Assembly (NCBI RefSeq): GCF_001202025.1
Contig: NZ_LGHS01000072.1
Coordinates: forward strand, 62,001-126,000
Length of the DNA: 64,000 nt
Direction of reading: 5' to 3'
DNA from: Pseudorhodobacter aquimaris
GTDB lineage: Bacteria; Pseudomonadota; Alphaproteobacteria; Rhodobacterales; Rhodobacteraceae
Program-made: the position numbers and the translations under genes
Notes under the pieces: generated by a model
The model's input: the letters and a program-made list of their open reading frames with translations, nothing else
Database searches by the model: none
What the model was told of the DNA's origin: nothing
Shown here: piece after piece, positions 8,911-17,910 of the stretch
Layout of the letters: the number at the start of each line of letters is the position of its first letter
Position numbering within the stretch: position 1 is the first letter of the stretch

Positions 8911-9273
8911 CTAGGCCGCGGCACTCAGGACACGCGCCAGGTCGAACAAACGACGGCGCTGTGCCTCAGGGATCGCGTAATAGGAGCGCACAAGCTCCAA
9001 CGCTTCCTTGTCGGCAAGCATATCCCCTTCCATCCGGCGCGGGGTTTCCGGCTCTTCGCTCAGACCTTCAAAGAAAAAGCTGATTGCAACACCAAGCGCG
9101 GTCGAGATATCCCACAAACGCGAAGCCGAAACGCGGTTCATTCCGGTTTCATATTTCTGGATCTGTTGAAACTTGATTCCCACACAATCGGCAAGCTGTT
9201 GTTGTGTCATGCCCACCATCCAACGACGGTGACGGATTCGCTTGCCTACATGGACATCGACCGGGTGTTTCAT
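8911..9273 (-). CDS. XRE-family helix-turn-helix regulator
   Basis: The 120-residue cytoplasmic DNA-binding protein has an HTH_XRE domain at about residues 9-65 (GKRIRHRRWMVGMTQQQLAD, then GIKFQQIQKYETGMNRVSAS). A short C-terminal helical tail follows (EALELVRSYYAIPEAQRRRL). Small regulators of this shape are common in Rhodobacterales chromosomes. It is monocistronic and its target is unknown. The strong minus-strand hairpin with T-tract just upstream would insulate it from anything transcribed out of the 9.4-9.6 kb gap. Confidence 0.88.
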   Translation of the reverse strand: MKHPVDVHVGKRIRHRRWMVGMTQQQLADCVGIKFQQIQKYETGMNRVSASRLWDISTALGVAISFFFEGLSEEPETPRRMEGDMLADKEALELVRSYYAIPEAQRRRLFDLARVLSAAA

Positions 9274-9375
9274 CAGGGTACTCCATCAATATTTTACGCG
9301 CTTTTTAGTTTACAAGCAAAAACCGTGCCAAAGCTGATAGCACCCCAAATTTTGATAAAATTCATTGCATTCACC

Positions 9376-9402
9376 AAAAAGACCTGACCTTTTAGACAGG
9401 TC
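9376..9402 (-). terminator. rho-independent terminator on the minus strand
   Basis: Read on the minus strand, GACCTG (9402-9397), a 10-nt loop and CAGGTC (9386-9381) are followed directly by TTTTT (9380-9376). This is a compact classical terminator. No protein gene lies upstream of it on that strand within the gap, so it would end a short non-coding transcript or read-through antisense to the oxidoreductase. Confidence 0.6.
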
Positions 9403-9510
9403 AATTTGTCTTAAAGAATAAGTGTCGGCACCATTCCGCTCAATGATAGTTAACAGCCCAGCCGGGCGACACCTCCAGTATTTGCAAAATATGTTGCATA
9501 TTGCAAATCG

Positions 9511-9533
9511 CGCGAATGGGTTTTTCGCGTTTT
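9511..9533 (+). terminator. terminator-like hairpin on the plus strand
   Basis: CGCGAA (9511-9516) pairs with TTCGCG (9524-9529), followed by TTTT (9530-9533). The stem is short and no plus-strand gene precedes it, so its use is uncertain. Confidence 0.35.
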
Positions 9534-9612
9534 GCATAGAGCGATCCCAATGGTAGCCGCATTATCAATACGTTATGTATGATTAACGGAAACCACCTTA
9601 AAGGGAAAAACC

Positions 9613-10581
9613 ATGCGCGCATTTCGTGTAGAGACAGCCGGGCACCCTGCGTCCTTAACCAACACCCCGCGCCCTGAACCCCAAAAGGGCGAGGTGCGGG
9701 TCAAGATTATGGCCTGCGGCTTGAACTTTGCCGACCTGCTTATGATCAAAGGCAAGTACCAAGAGCGCCCCGCCCTGCCCTTTACCCTCGGCATGGAGCT
9801 GGCAGGTGTGGTTGAGGCGCTTGGCTCGGGCGTCGACCACCCCGCGATTGGCACCCGTGTCGCGGTCTATGCGGGCATGGGCGGGCTGGCGGAATGGGGC
9901 TGCTTTGACGCAAAGGCCTGTACCCCGATCCCGGATGCAATGCCTTTCACCGATGCCGCCGCCTTTCAGATCGCTTATGGCACCAGCCACCTCGCGTTGG
10001 ACCACCGCGCGCGGTTGCAACCAGGAGAGACCCTTTTGGTCATGGGGGCCACGGGTGGCGTGGGTTTAACCGCGCTGGAAATCGGCAAGCGTATGGGCGC
10101 GCGGGTCATTACCACGGCACGTGGGCCGGAAAAACTGGCGATCGCCCGTGATGCGGGTGCCGATCATGTCATTGACAGCGAAGCACCGGATTTGCGCGAA
10201 GCTCTTTTGGCGCTTGGCGGTGTGGATGTGGTGTTTGACGCCGTCGGCGGCCCTGCCTTTACCCAGGCGATGCGCGCCACCAAGCCCGAAGGTCGCCTGA
10301 TCCCCATCGGCTTTGCCGGTGGCGAGGTTCCGCAGATCCCCGCCAACCACCTGCTGGTCAAGAACCTGACAGTGATCGGGCTTTACTGGGGGGGCTATGC
10401 GAAATTCGCACCACAAACCCTGTCGCGCAGCATGGCGACCTTGTTTGAATGGTATGAGGCCGGCGGCCTGCGTCCCCATATCAGCCATTGCCTGCCGCTC
10501 GACCAAACCCAGACCGGGCTGGACCTGCTTCGGGATCGCAAATCCACTGGCAAGGTTGTCATCACCCCGCATGGCGCCTGA
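9613..10581 (+). CDS. NADPH:quinone oxidoreductase-like zinc-free alcohol dehydrogenase
   Basis: The 322-residue MDR-superfamily protein has an N-terminal GroES-like domain (ACGLNFADLLMIKGKYQ, FTLGMELAGVV). Its Rossmann domain carries the nucleotide motif LLVMGATGGVG around residues 141-151. Structural-zinc cysteines are absent, as in the quinone oxidoreductase branch. It is expected to reduce quinones or enones with NADPH in the cytosol. AAGGGA upstream of the ATG serves as ribosome site. It is monocistronic and convergent with the peptide ABC operon. The physiological substrate is unknown. Confidence 0.88.
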   Translation: MRAFRVETAGHPASLTNTPRPEPQKGEVRVKIMACGLNFADLLMIKGKYQERPALPFTLGMELAGVVEALGSGVDHPAIGTRVAVYAGMGGLAEWGCFDAKACTPIPDAMPFTDAAAFQIAYGTSHLALDHRARLQPGETLLVMGATGGVGLTALEIGKRMGARVITTARGPEKLAIARDAGADHVIDSEAPDLREALLALGGVDVVFDAVGGPAFTQAMRATKPEGRLIPIGFAGGEVPQIPANHLLVKNLTVIGLYWGGYAKFAPQTLSRSMATLFEWYEAGGLRPHISHCLPLDQTQTGLDLLRDRKSTGKVVITPHGA

Positions 10582-10590
10582 CGGCCGACT

Positions 10591-10615
10591 GGCAGGCAAC
10601 GCTCAGTTGCCTGCC
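10591..10615. terminator. perfect 10-bp hairpin between convergent genes
   Basis: GGCAGGCAAC (10591-10600) and GTTGCCTGCC (10606-10615) form a perfect stem with a 5-nt loop, lying over the stop of the peptide ABC ATPase (10603) and 10 bp after the oxidoreductase stop. There is no T-tract on either strand. Placement suggests a shared transcription end. Confidence 0.55.
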
Positions 10616-12237
10616 GCCTCCATCTTGCGATTGGCAATGGTGCGTTCCAGCCAGCCCAGCTCCATCTCGGGAACCGAAGACAAGAGCAGATCGGTATAAT
10701 CATCAAAGGGCGGCGAGAGCACCTCGGTCTTGTTGCCATAGCGCACCACGCGCCCCTGATACATCACCGCAATACTATCGGCGATGGCACGCACCGTTGC
10801 CAGATCATGGGTAATGAACAGATAGGCCACGTTTTCCCGTTTCTGAAGGTTCAAAAGCAACTTCAAAATCCCCGCCGCTACCAACGGATCAAGCGCCGAG
10901 GTCACCTCATCACAGATGATCATCCGGGGCTTGGCCGCAAGGGCGCGCGCGATACAGACACGCTGCTTTTGTCCCCCCGAAAGCTCGGCAGGATAGCGGT
11001 CGATGAAGCCTTCGCCCATCTCGATATCATCCAGAAGTTCCTGGACCCGTTTCCGCTTTTCCGCACCGCGCAGGCCAAAATAGAACTCCAGCGGACGGCC
11101 GATGATGGTGCCGATGGTCTGGCGCGGGTTCATCGCGGTATCAGCCATCTGATAGATCATCTGGATTTCGCGCAGATCATCACGGGTGCGCTTTTCGAAA
11201 TCGGGCGCAAGGGTGCGGCCGTCAAACAGGATCTCACCGTCCGACGGCGGCAAAAGCCCGGTAATCACCCGCGCCAGCGTCGACTTGCCCGACCCGGACT
11301 CACCCACGATGGCAAGGGTCTGCCCCTCGGGCAGATCCACCGTAACATCCTTGAGCACATCAAACTTCGTGCCTTTATAGCGTGCGGTGATGCCATTGAC
11401 CGACAGCACCGGCGCGCCTGACGTTTGCTCGACATGCTTGACCGAGCGGACCGAAACCAAGGCTTGGGTATATTCCTCGGTCGGAGAGTTGATGATGTGA
11501 TCGGTGGTGCCATATTCCACCATCTGCCCGCTTTGCAACACCATGATATCATCGGCAATCTGTGCCACCACGGCCAGATCATGGGTGATATAAAGCGCGG
11601 ACACGCCCGTATCACGGATCGCTTTTTTGATCGCGGCCAGAACATCGATCTGGGTGGTCACATCCAGCGCAGTTGTCGGCTCATCAAAGATCACAAGGTC
11701 GGGTTTGGGGCAAAGCGCCATTGCCGTCATCACCCGTTGCAACTGACCCCCAGACACCTGATGCGGATAGCGGTTGCCGATGGTTTCGGGTTTGGGCAGA
11801 CCAAGCTGATCAAAGAGCGAGATCGCGCGCGCCTCGGCCTCTTCCTTCGTCATCAGCTTGTGGTGCAGGGTCGCCTCGATCACCTGCTCCATCAGCTTTT
11901 TTGCGGGGTTAAAGGCGGCCGCGGCGGATTGGGCAACATAGGTCACCTCTTTGCCGCGCAAACCCCGCAGACCGGCCGAACCGATTTGCAAGATATCGCG
12001 CCCGTTGACCATGACCTCGCCGCCGGTGATGCGCACGCCACCGCGCCCGTAGGCCATCGCCGACAAGCCGATGGTGGATTTCCCCGCTCCGGATTCACCG
12101 ATCAGCCCCAGTACCTTGCCCTTATCCACCGCAAAGGACACGCCCTCGACGATGGTGATATCCTGCGGCGGCTCTCCGGGAGGATAGGCGGTGGCTTCGA
12201 TTTTCAGATCTTTGACTTCAAGCAGAACATCGCTCAT
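10603..12237 (-). CDS. dipeptide/oligopeptide ABC transporter, double ATP-binding protein
   Basis: The 544-residue protein contains two complete ATPase modules, equivalent to a DppD-DppF fusion. The first has Walker A GESGAGKST, signature VSGGQLQRV and Walker B DLVIFDEPTT. The second has GESGSGKST, LSGGQKQRV and MIICDEVTS. It powers import of peptides or peptide-like compounds across the inner membrane. The start at 12237 gives an ATGA overlap with the permease stop, which marks translational coupling. The longer upstream extension is not needed. Confidence 0.93.
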   Translation of the reverse strand: MSDVLLEVKDLKIEATAYPPGEPPQDITIVEGVSFAVDKGKVLGLIGESGAGKSTIGLSAMAYGRGGVRITGGEVMVNGRDILQIGSAGLRGLRGKEVTYVAQSAAAAFNPAKKLMEQVIEATLHHKLMTKEEAEARAISLFDQLGLPKPETIGNRYPHQVSGGQLQRVMTAMALCPKPDLVIFDEPTTALDVTTQIDVLAAIKKAIRDTGVSALYITHDLAVVAQIADDIMVLQSGQMVEYGTTDHIINSPTEEYTQALVSVRSVKHVEQTSGAPVLSVNGITARYKGTKFDVLKDVTVDLPEGQTLAIVGESGSGKSTLARVITGLLPPSDGEILFDGRTLAPDFEKRTRDDLREIQMIYQMADTAMNPRQTIGTIIGRPLEFYFGLRGAEKRKRVQELLDDIEMGEGFIDRYPAELSGGQKQRVCIARALAAKPRMIICDEVTSALDPLVAAGILKLLLNLQKRENVAYLFITHDLATVRAIADSIAVMYQGRVVRYGNKTEVLSPPFDDYTDLLLSSVPEMELGWLERTIANRKMEAAGN

Positions 12238-13049
12238 CCGCGGCCCCCTTTCAGGCTGGTGGTCCGGTTCAGCACCCAATCGGCAACCAGATTGACCGAA
12301 ATGGCCAATGACGCGATGGCAAATGCCGGCACCAATGCGGCAGGAACGCCATAAACGATTGCATCCTTGTTTTCCTTAACAATACCGCCCCAATCGGCCA
12401 TCGGCGGCTGTACGCCAAGCCCGAGGAAAGACAGCGTCGAAATGAACAGCACCATAAAGATAAAGCGCAGCCCCATCTCTGCGATCAGCGGCGAAAGCGC
12501 ATTTGGCAGGATCTCGCGAAAGATGATCCAAAGCTGCTTTTCACCGCGCAGACGGGCGGCTTCGACATAATCCATGACGGTGATGTCGACGGCAACCGCG
12601 CGGCTTAGACGGAACACGCGGGTCGCATCCAGAACCCCCATGACGATGATCAATATCGGCAAGGTCACCGGCATCACCGAAAGCACAACCAGCGCCGAGA
12701 TCAGCGAGGGGATCGACATCATCAGATCTACCAGACGACTGAGCAACTGGTCAATCCAGCCACCCCTGACCGCCGCGATGAACCCAAGAACCGAGCCAAG
12801 CGTGAAGGACAGGATCGTGCCCATGGTGGCGACAAAGATCGTGGTTTGCCCGCCCCAGATCATCCGCGAAAGCAAATCGCGCCCGATGCTGTCAGTGCCA
12901 AGCGGATGGGCCCAGGACCATGGCTCCCAGCTGTCACCGACAACTTCGGCCATGCCATAAGGGGCGATCCAACCGGCAAAGATTGCCATGAAAAAATAGA
13001 CGCCGGTGAAAAACAAACCCAGCATTGCTGCAAATGGAATACGCATCAT
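12234..13049 (-). CDS. oligopeptide ABC transporter permease (DppC-like)
   Basis: The 271-residue inner-membrane protein has an N-terminal anchor helix, the HPLGTDSIGRDLLSRMIWGG segment found just before the permease core in DppC proteins, and the EAA-loop region YVEAARLRGEKQLWIIFREILPN that contacts the ATPase. It lies between the DppB-like gene (10-bp gap) and the double ATPase (4-bp overlap). It forms the channel together with the DppB-like subunit. Confidence 0.93.
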   Translation of the reverse strand: MMRIPFAAMLGLFFTGVYFFMAIFAGWIAPYGMAEVVGDSWEPWSWAHPLGTDSIGRDLLSRMIWGGQTTIFVATMGTILSFTLGSVLGFIAAVRGGWIDQLLSRLVDLMMSIPSLISALVVLSVMPVTLPILIIVMGVLDATRVFRLSRAVAVDITVMDYVEAARLRGEKQLWIIFREILPNALSPLIAEMGLRFIFMVLFISTLSFLGLGVQPPMADWGGIVKENKDAIVYGVPAALVPAFAIASLAISVNLVADWVLNRTTSLKGGRG

Positions 13050-13059
13050 ACGGCCCCCT

Positions 13060-14016
13060 CTATTTCGGATGCCGCAAACGCGGATTGCTTAGAATCGAGA
13101 CAATATCAGCGACAAGGTTCAACCCGATATAGACGGCCGCAAAAACAAGCCCGCAGGCCTGCACCACCGGCACATCCCGTTTTGATACGTGATCCACAAG
13201 ATATTGTCCCATGCCCGGATAGACAAACACCACCTCGACCACGACGACCCCCACCACAAGATAGGCAAGGTTGAGCATGACCACATTGACCACCGGCGCC
13301 ACCGCATTGGGCAGCGCATGGCGCGCAATGATGGTGAACTTGCGCAAGCCCTTCAGCTCGGCGGTCTCGACATAGGCCGATTGCATCACGTTCAAAATCG
13401 CCGCCCGTGTCATTCGCATCATATGGCCAAGCACCACCAGAACCAGCACAATCGCAGGCAGGGCAATGGCGTTCATGCGGTCCAGAAATGGCATCCCGTC
13501 ATAAACGGTCGAAAGCGAGGGAAAGACACGAAACTGCACCGAAAGCACAAAGATCGCGATATAGCCAAGCAGGAATTCCGGCACCGAGACTGTCGCCAGC
13601 GTCACACCGGAAATCACACGGTCCGGCCAGCGGCCCTGATAGCGCACGGCAATAAGCCCCAACACAATCGCCAATGGCACCGCGATAATGGCCGCACAAA
13701 CCGCCAAGAATAACGTATTGCCCAGCCGCTTGCCCATCGAGGTGGCGATATCCTGACCATTGGTCAGCGCCGTCCCCAAATCGCCCTGCATGGCCGCAAA
13801 CAGCCAGTTGAGGTAGCGCGTCAGCGGCGGATCGTTCAGCCCCAGCTCTGCCCGCAGGTTGGCCAAGGTTTCGGGTGTCGCACCCTGCCCCAGAATATTC
13901 TGCGCCACATCCCCCGGCAGGATCTGGGTTCCCACAAAGATCAGGATCGACGCGGCGAAGAGCAACAGCAGGCCCAGCGATATACGCTGGACCAGAAGTT
14001 TGAGGACAGGGTGCAT
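13060..14016 (-). CDS. oligopeptide ABC transporter permease (DppB-like)
   Basis: The 318-residue membrane protein begins MHPVLKLLVQRISLGLLLLFAASILIFVGTQILPGD, the standard DppB N-terminus. It has the coupling-loop motif YVETAELKGLRKFTIIARHALPN. The C-terminus ends with DIVSILSNPRLRHPK, matching the family. The start at 14016 is preferred over an upstream ATG because it begins directly with the first helix and leaves an 11-bp gap after the binding-protein gene. Confidence 0.93.
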   Translation of the reverse strand: MHPVLKLLVQRISLGLLLLFAASILIFVGTQILPGDVAQNILGQGATPETLANLRAELGLNDPPLTRYLNWLFAAMQGDLGTALTNGQDIATSMGKRLGNTLFLAVCAAIIAVPLAIVLGLIAVRYQGRWPDRVISGVTLATVSVPEFLLGYIAIFVLSVQFRVFPSLSTVYDGMPFLDRMNAIALPAIVLVLVVLGHMMRMTRAAILNVMQSAYVETAELKGLRKFTIIARHALPNAVAPVVNVVMLNLAYLVVGVVVVEVVFVYPGMGQYLVDHVSKRDVPVVQACGLVFAAVYIGLNLVADIVSILSNPRLRHPK

Positions 14017-14027
14017 TGGCGTATCCC

Positions 14028-15599
14028 TTACGCCAACCAGGTCTTGTGCGGGGCAAGCCCGTTCATGGCCTCTTGCATGCCATTTACTTCCCAACCCTGC
14101 ACCTTGTCGCTGACCGCCTCGATGAAGTCATTGAACATCGGGCAAATCAAGCCGCCGTCATCATGGACCATCTGGCTCAGCTTGGCATAGATTTCGACCC
14201 GCTTGGCCTCATCCAGCTCGGCGCGTGCCTCTTCGACCAGCGCATCGAATTCGGGGTTGAAGAAACGGGTGTCATTCCAGTCGGCCGTGGAAACATAGGC
14301 GGTGGAGAACATCTGGTCCTGCACCGGACGCCCGCCCCAATAGGACGCGCAGAAGGGCTGCTTGTTCCAGACCTCGGACCAATAGCCGTCATTGGGCTCA
14401 CGCTTGATTTCCAAGGGGATGCCTGCCGCCTGTGCGGTTTGCTGGAACAAGGCAGCCGCATCGACAGCCCCCGGAAAGGCGCCATCGGCCACACGCAGGA
14501 TGATCGGGCTGCCATCATGGCCGGACGCCTTATAGGCCTCGGCGGCGGCGGCCACGTCAAACTTGCGCTGTTCCAGCGGGGTAAACAGCGGATAGGCCGC
14601 ATTGATCGGCGTGTCATTCCCAACAGAGCCGAAACCGTCAAGGATCTTGTCGACCAGTTCTTCGCGGTTGATCGCCAGTTTCAGCGCGCGGCGCAGATCG
14701 GCATTGTCAAAGGGGGCCGTATCGCAATGCATGATGAACACATAATGCCCGCGTCCCGGTGCGTTGCGCACCGTCAGCCCCGGCGCGCGGGTCAAAAGCT
14801 TGGCGATTTTGGGGTCAACACGGTTGGCAATATGCACCTGCCCCGATTGAACAGCCGCCATCCGCGCCGTGGCATCATTGATCACGGTGATTTCCACACC
14901 GTCATAATGGCCGCGGGTTTCATCCCAATACTCAGCATGTTTTTCGAATGTGTGACGCACACCCGGTTCATTGACGACCACCTTATAGGGGCCGCAGCCA
15001 ATACCGTCCGCAGGGTTTTCCATTCCGCCACCGGGCTGTATCTGCAAATGGTAATCCGCCATCAGATAGGGCAAATCTGCATTGCCTGTATCCATTGTCA
15101 CCTCGACCACATCGCCATCCACACGCATGCTTTGGATGTTTTCCATGATGCCAAAGGCCCCCGAGGAGCTTTCCTTGTTCGAGTGACGCTCCAGCGTTTT
15201 GAGGACATCATCGGGTGTCAGCTCTGCACCATTGTGGAATTTCACGCCCTTGCGGATGGTAAAACGCCAGACCTTGGCATCGGGTGAACTTTCAATCGCC
15301 TCGGCAATCCGCATCTCTAGCGTGCCGTCGGCGGCGACATCGACCAAAGGTTCCCCGATAATCCGGTTGATATGAAAGGTGACCTGGCTTTGCGCGACGG
15401 CGGGGTCAAGGCTGTTGGTGCTCTCGCCGCCACCAAGGCCCATCTTCAGGATGCCGCCCTTGACCGGCTCTGCCGCAGCACCCGTCGGCGCGCCCATGGT
15501 CGCCAATGCGCCAACGGCGGCGGCCCCCCCCATGAAGCTTCGGCGGCTTACGCGTGCGGCATAAATACGGCCAATCAGCTTTGCAAGGTTATCGTTCAT
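14028..15599 (-). CDS. oligopeptide ABC transporter substrate-binding protein (family 5)
   Basis: The 523-residue periplasmic protein starts MNDNLAKLIGRIYAARVSRRSFMGGAAAVGAL, an apparent Tat-type signal with RRSF. The SBP_bac_5 body includes WRFTIRKGVKFHNGAELTPDDVLKTLERH and the C-terminal RVEIYAKLSQMVHDDGGLICPMF. An AGGGAG ribosome site fits the second of two adjacent ATGs (15599). It is the first gene of the ABC operon and lies 191 bp after the CocE-like hydrolase. Family members bind peptides, but glutathione, nickel and opine binders also exist, so the ligand is open. Confidence 0.9.
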   Translation of the reverse strand: MNDNLAKLIGRIYAARVSRRSFMGGAAAVGALATMGAPTGAAAEPVKGGILKMGLGGGESTNSLDPAVAQSQVTFHINRIIGEPLVDVAADGTLEMRIAEAIESSPDAKVWRFTIRKGVKFHNGAELTPDDVLKTLERHSNKESSSGAFGIMENIQSMRVDGDVVEVTMDTGNADLPYLMADYHLQIQPGGGMENPADGIGCGPYKVVVNEPGVRHTFEKHAEYWDETRGHYDGVEITVINDATARMAAVQSGQVHIANRVDPKIAKLLTRAPGLTVRNAPGRGHYVFIMHCDTAPFDNADLRRALKLAINREELVDKILDGFGSVGNDTPINAAYPLFTPLEQRKFDVAAAAEAYKASGHDGSPIILRVADGAFPGAVDAAALFQQTAQAAGIPLEIKREPNDGYWSEVWNKQPFCASYWGGRPVQDQMFSTAYVSTADWNDTRFFNPEFDALVEEARAELDEAKRVEIYAKLSQMVHDDGGLICPMFNDFIEAVSDKVQGWEVNGMQEAMNGLAPHKTWLA

Positions 15600-15790
15600 C
15601 ATAGTCTCCCTATAGGTCATTATTTTATTGTCTGGTCGATACTAGAGCCGCACCAAGCCTCTACAGCAAGAATTACTTTTGCTGCGGGCGCCGCCATGGT
15701 TGGGGGTGAAGCATCGCAATATGACGCTTTCAGACAATTGAATGTCGTCTTTAAGCCAAAACTCGCTTATCCGCAACCTTTTGCACGACC

Positions 15791-17782
15791 CTAAACAAAA
15801 TCGCGGGGGATTTTCTCCCTGAACTCGCGTTCGAAAACAAGCGCTTCGCCCTCATAGGCGCGCAGATGGGCGTGGAACACCAAAGCCTCCGGTTCTGCCC
15901 ACATTTGCGATATTGCGCGGGTGGAAACCGCCCAGTCACCGCGCGAAAACAGCTGTTCCCAATCGCAAATCACATGGGCGCTGCCGGGTGCATTCGGGTC
16001 CACCTCAAAGCGTTCGGTCACATGTTCTTCGGTGATCAGCCCGTGGTCGAGGTTTTCCACACGCCCGCTGTGTTCCTCGACCACCAAAGCGCGGGTGCCG
16101 GTGATCAGATCCTCCTCCAGCCGCCGCGCAAAGCGCGCATCGGAATGGCGGCGGTGGTTCCAATCGGCGGCGGCGCGCGGCGGCGGGGCCTGCCATTCAT
16201 CGGCAGGCGTACCCTCATGCACCGGCAGGGTCAGGCTGCCTTCGGTCAATGTCAGGGTCGCCGCCTCGGGGCTGGGCCAGACAAAGGGCCAATAGGTCGT
16301 CGAGAGGGCGATCCGCAAATGATGCCCCGCCGCCAGCCGGTAGGCCATCTGGTCCAGCGCCAGCTCCACCTCCATCTCCTGCCCCGGCACCAAGAGGCTG
16401 GGGTGTTCCATACTGTCACGGTGGCACAGGTTGAGCATCCCATGCGCAATCCGCACCGAAGCCCCGTCCGGCCCGACATCGCAAAGCCGCGCCACGACAA
16501 AGGCCCGCGGCTTGTCGCTGCTCAGGCGCAGGCGCAAACGTGCCGCCCCCAACAGGGCCAGAGGCGCATCCAATACCGGCCCGTCAAAGCAAAGCGACAT
16601 CGCGTCATCCCCCGCCTGATCGCCGGGCAGTTCGGCATGGCTGCTCATCGGGAAGAACTCACCCGCCGAGAAGCCCAGATCGGGGGGCGTGCAGATGGGG
16701 TGGTTCAACGCCCCGCCCGCACCGCCCAAAACGCCACCTGCGGATAGCGCCATGACCTGATCTTGCGACCTTGGCGCGGGATAGGTGGTTTCGGCCACCC
16801 AACGCCCCTTGCGGTGCAGGGTCGAGGCATCAGGGGCCTCGCTGTCAATCATCCAGGCGCGGTAGGCCGGATCATCCTCGGCCCCGTTATCAACGCCTTT
16901 GAGCCAGCGATCCCACCAGCGCAGCGCCGCATCCATGAACCCCATCGCGGGGCCGGGCACCGCCTGATGCGGATATTGATGCACCCAAGGCCCGATGATC
17001 GCCTTGGCCCCCGCCACATTCTCCACCAGCTTGGCCGAGGTGTTCATATAATTATCCGCCCAGCCCGAGATGCTCAGCACCGGCACCTGCACACGGGCGA
17101 AATCCTCACAGACCGAGCCATGTTTCCAATAGGCGTCGCGGCGCTGGTGGCTGGCCCAACGCGGGGCCAGAAACGGCTCTGCCTCCAACCGCGCCAGCCA
17201 GTCCTCCCGCCAGTCGCTGCGCACGGCCGGATCGGCGGGACGGGAACTATAGGACAGCATCACCGCCCCCCAGCCAAGGTTTTCCCCCAGCAAACATCCG
17301 CCACGAAAATGCACATCATCGGCAAAACGATCGGTGCTGGAACAAACCGTCACGATGGCTTTCAGCGCTGGGGGCTGCGAAAACGCCGCCTGAAGGCTGT
17401 TAAACCCGCCCCAGCTTTTGCCCATCATGCCGACGTTGCCATTGCACCAGTCCTGGGCCGCCAGCCAGGCGATCACATCCACCGCATCCTGCATTTCCTG
17501 CTGGGTATATTCATCCGCCATCAGCCCCTCGCTGTCGCCGCAGCCGCGCATGTCAACCCGCACGGCGGCATAGCCATGGCCCGCAAAATAGGGGTGCATC
17601 CGCGCATCGCGGGCATAGGTGCCATCCCCTTTGCGGTAGGGGATATATTCCAGAATTGCGGGCACCGGCCCTGCCCCCTCGGCCCGCCAGATCCGCGCAG
17701 ACAAACGGCAGCCGTCCGGCATCACGATGCCCACATCCTCCTCGATCTTAACCGCAAAGGAAAATTCTGTTACTACCTGCAT
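15791..17782 (-). CDS. CocE/NonD-family alpha/beta hydrolase
   Basis: The 663-residue protein has the X-Pro dipeptidyl-peptidase (S15) domain with nucleophile motif GKSWGGFNS (Ser123), preceded by DMRGCGDSEG. A C-terminal jelly-roll region starts near LCFDGPVLDAPLALLGAARLRL. Relatives hydrolyse acyl esters (cocaine esterase), amides or Xaa-Pro dipeptides. The start at 17782 has a strong AAGGAAGG site and the upstream extension is not supported. Being upstream of a peptide ABC importer on the same strand fits a peptidase or amidase role, but the substrate is inferred only. Confidence 0.87.
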   Translation of the reverse strand: MQVVTEFSFAVKIEEDVGIVMPDGCRLSARIWRAEGAGPVPAILEYIPYRKGDGTYARDARMHPYFAGHGYAAVRVDMRGCGDSEGLMADEYTQQEMQDAVDVIAWLAAQDWCNGNVGMMGKSWGGFNSLQAAFSQPPALKAIVTVCSSTDRFADDVHFRGGCLLGENLGWGAVMLSYSSRPADPAVRSDWREDWLARLEAEPFLAPRWASHQRRDAYWKHGSVCEDFARVQVPVLSISGWADNYMNTSAKLVENVAGAKAIIGPWVHQYPHQAVPGPAMGFMDAALRWWDRWLKGVDNGAEDDPAYRAWMIDSEAPDASTLHRKGRWVAETTYPAPRSQDQVMALSAGGVLGGAGGALNHPICTPPDLGFSAGEFFPMSSHAELPGDQAGDDAMSLCFDGPVLDAPLALLGAARLRLRLSSDKPRAFVVARLCDVGPDGASVRIAHGMLNLCHRDSMEHPSLLVPGQEMEVELALDQMAYRLAAGHHLRIALSTTYWPFVWPSPEAATLTLTEGSLTLPVHEGTPADEWQAPPPRAAADWNHRRHSDARFARRLEEDLITGTRALVVEEHSGRVENLDHGLITEEHVTERFEVDPNAPGSAHVICDWEQLFSRGDWAVSTRAISQMWAEPEALVFHAHLRAYEGEALVFEREFREKIPRDFV

Positions 17783-17910
17783 CGCCTGACCTTCCTTGAG
17801 ATACCTCTGCCAACGCCATTGAAACTGCTCGTAAAAGCGGTTGGCACGTCTTAGGCTGCCATCAAAAGCGGTGCGGGCCCGAATGGCAACCCGCAAAGAA
17901 AGAGGGACCT

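Larger units (their letters stand above)
9274..9612. other. 339-bp gap with strong secondary structure, possible small RNA locus
   Basis: No convincing protein gene is present. The gap holds four inverted repeats: GACCTG/CAGGTC (9381-9402), GTGTCG/CGACAC (9422-9427 and 9467-9472), ATTTGCAA/TTGCAAAT (9480-9508) and CGCGAA/TTCGCG (9511-9529). The first ends in a T-tract when read on the minus strand and the last when read on the plus strand. The promoters of the XRE regulator and of the quinone oxidoreductase must also lie here. Confidence 0.6.

Noticed and set aside
15664-15684. CAGCAA/TTGCTG repeat between the CocE-like gene and the peptide ABC operon
   Set aside because: Short arms, no T-tract and no further support as terminator or operator.
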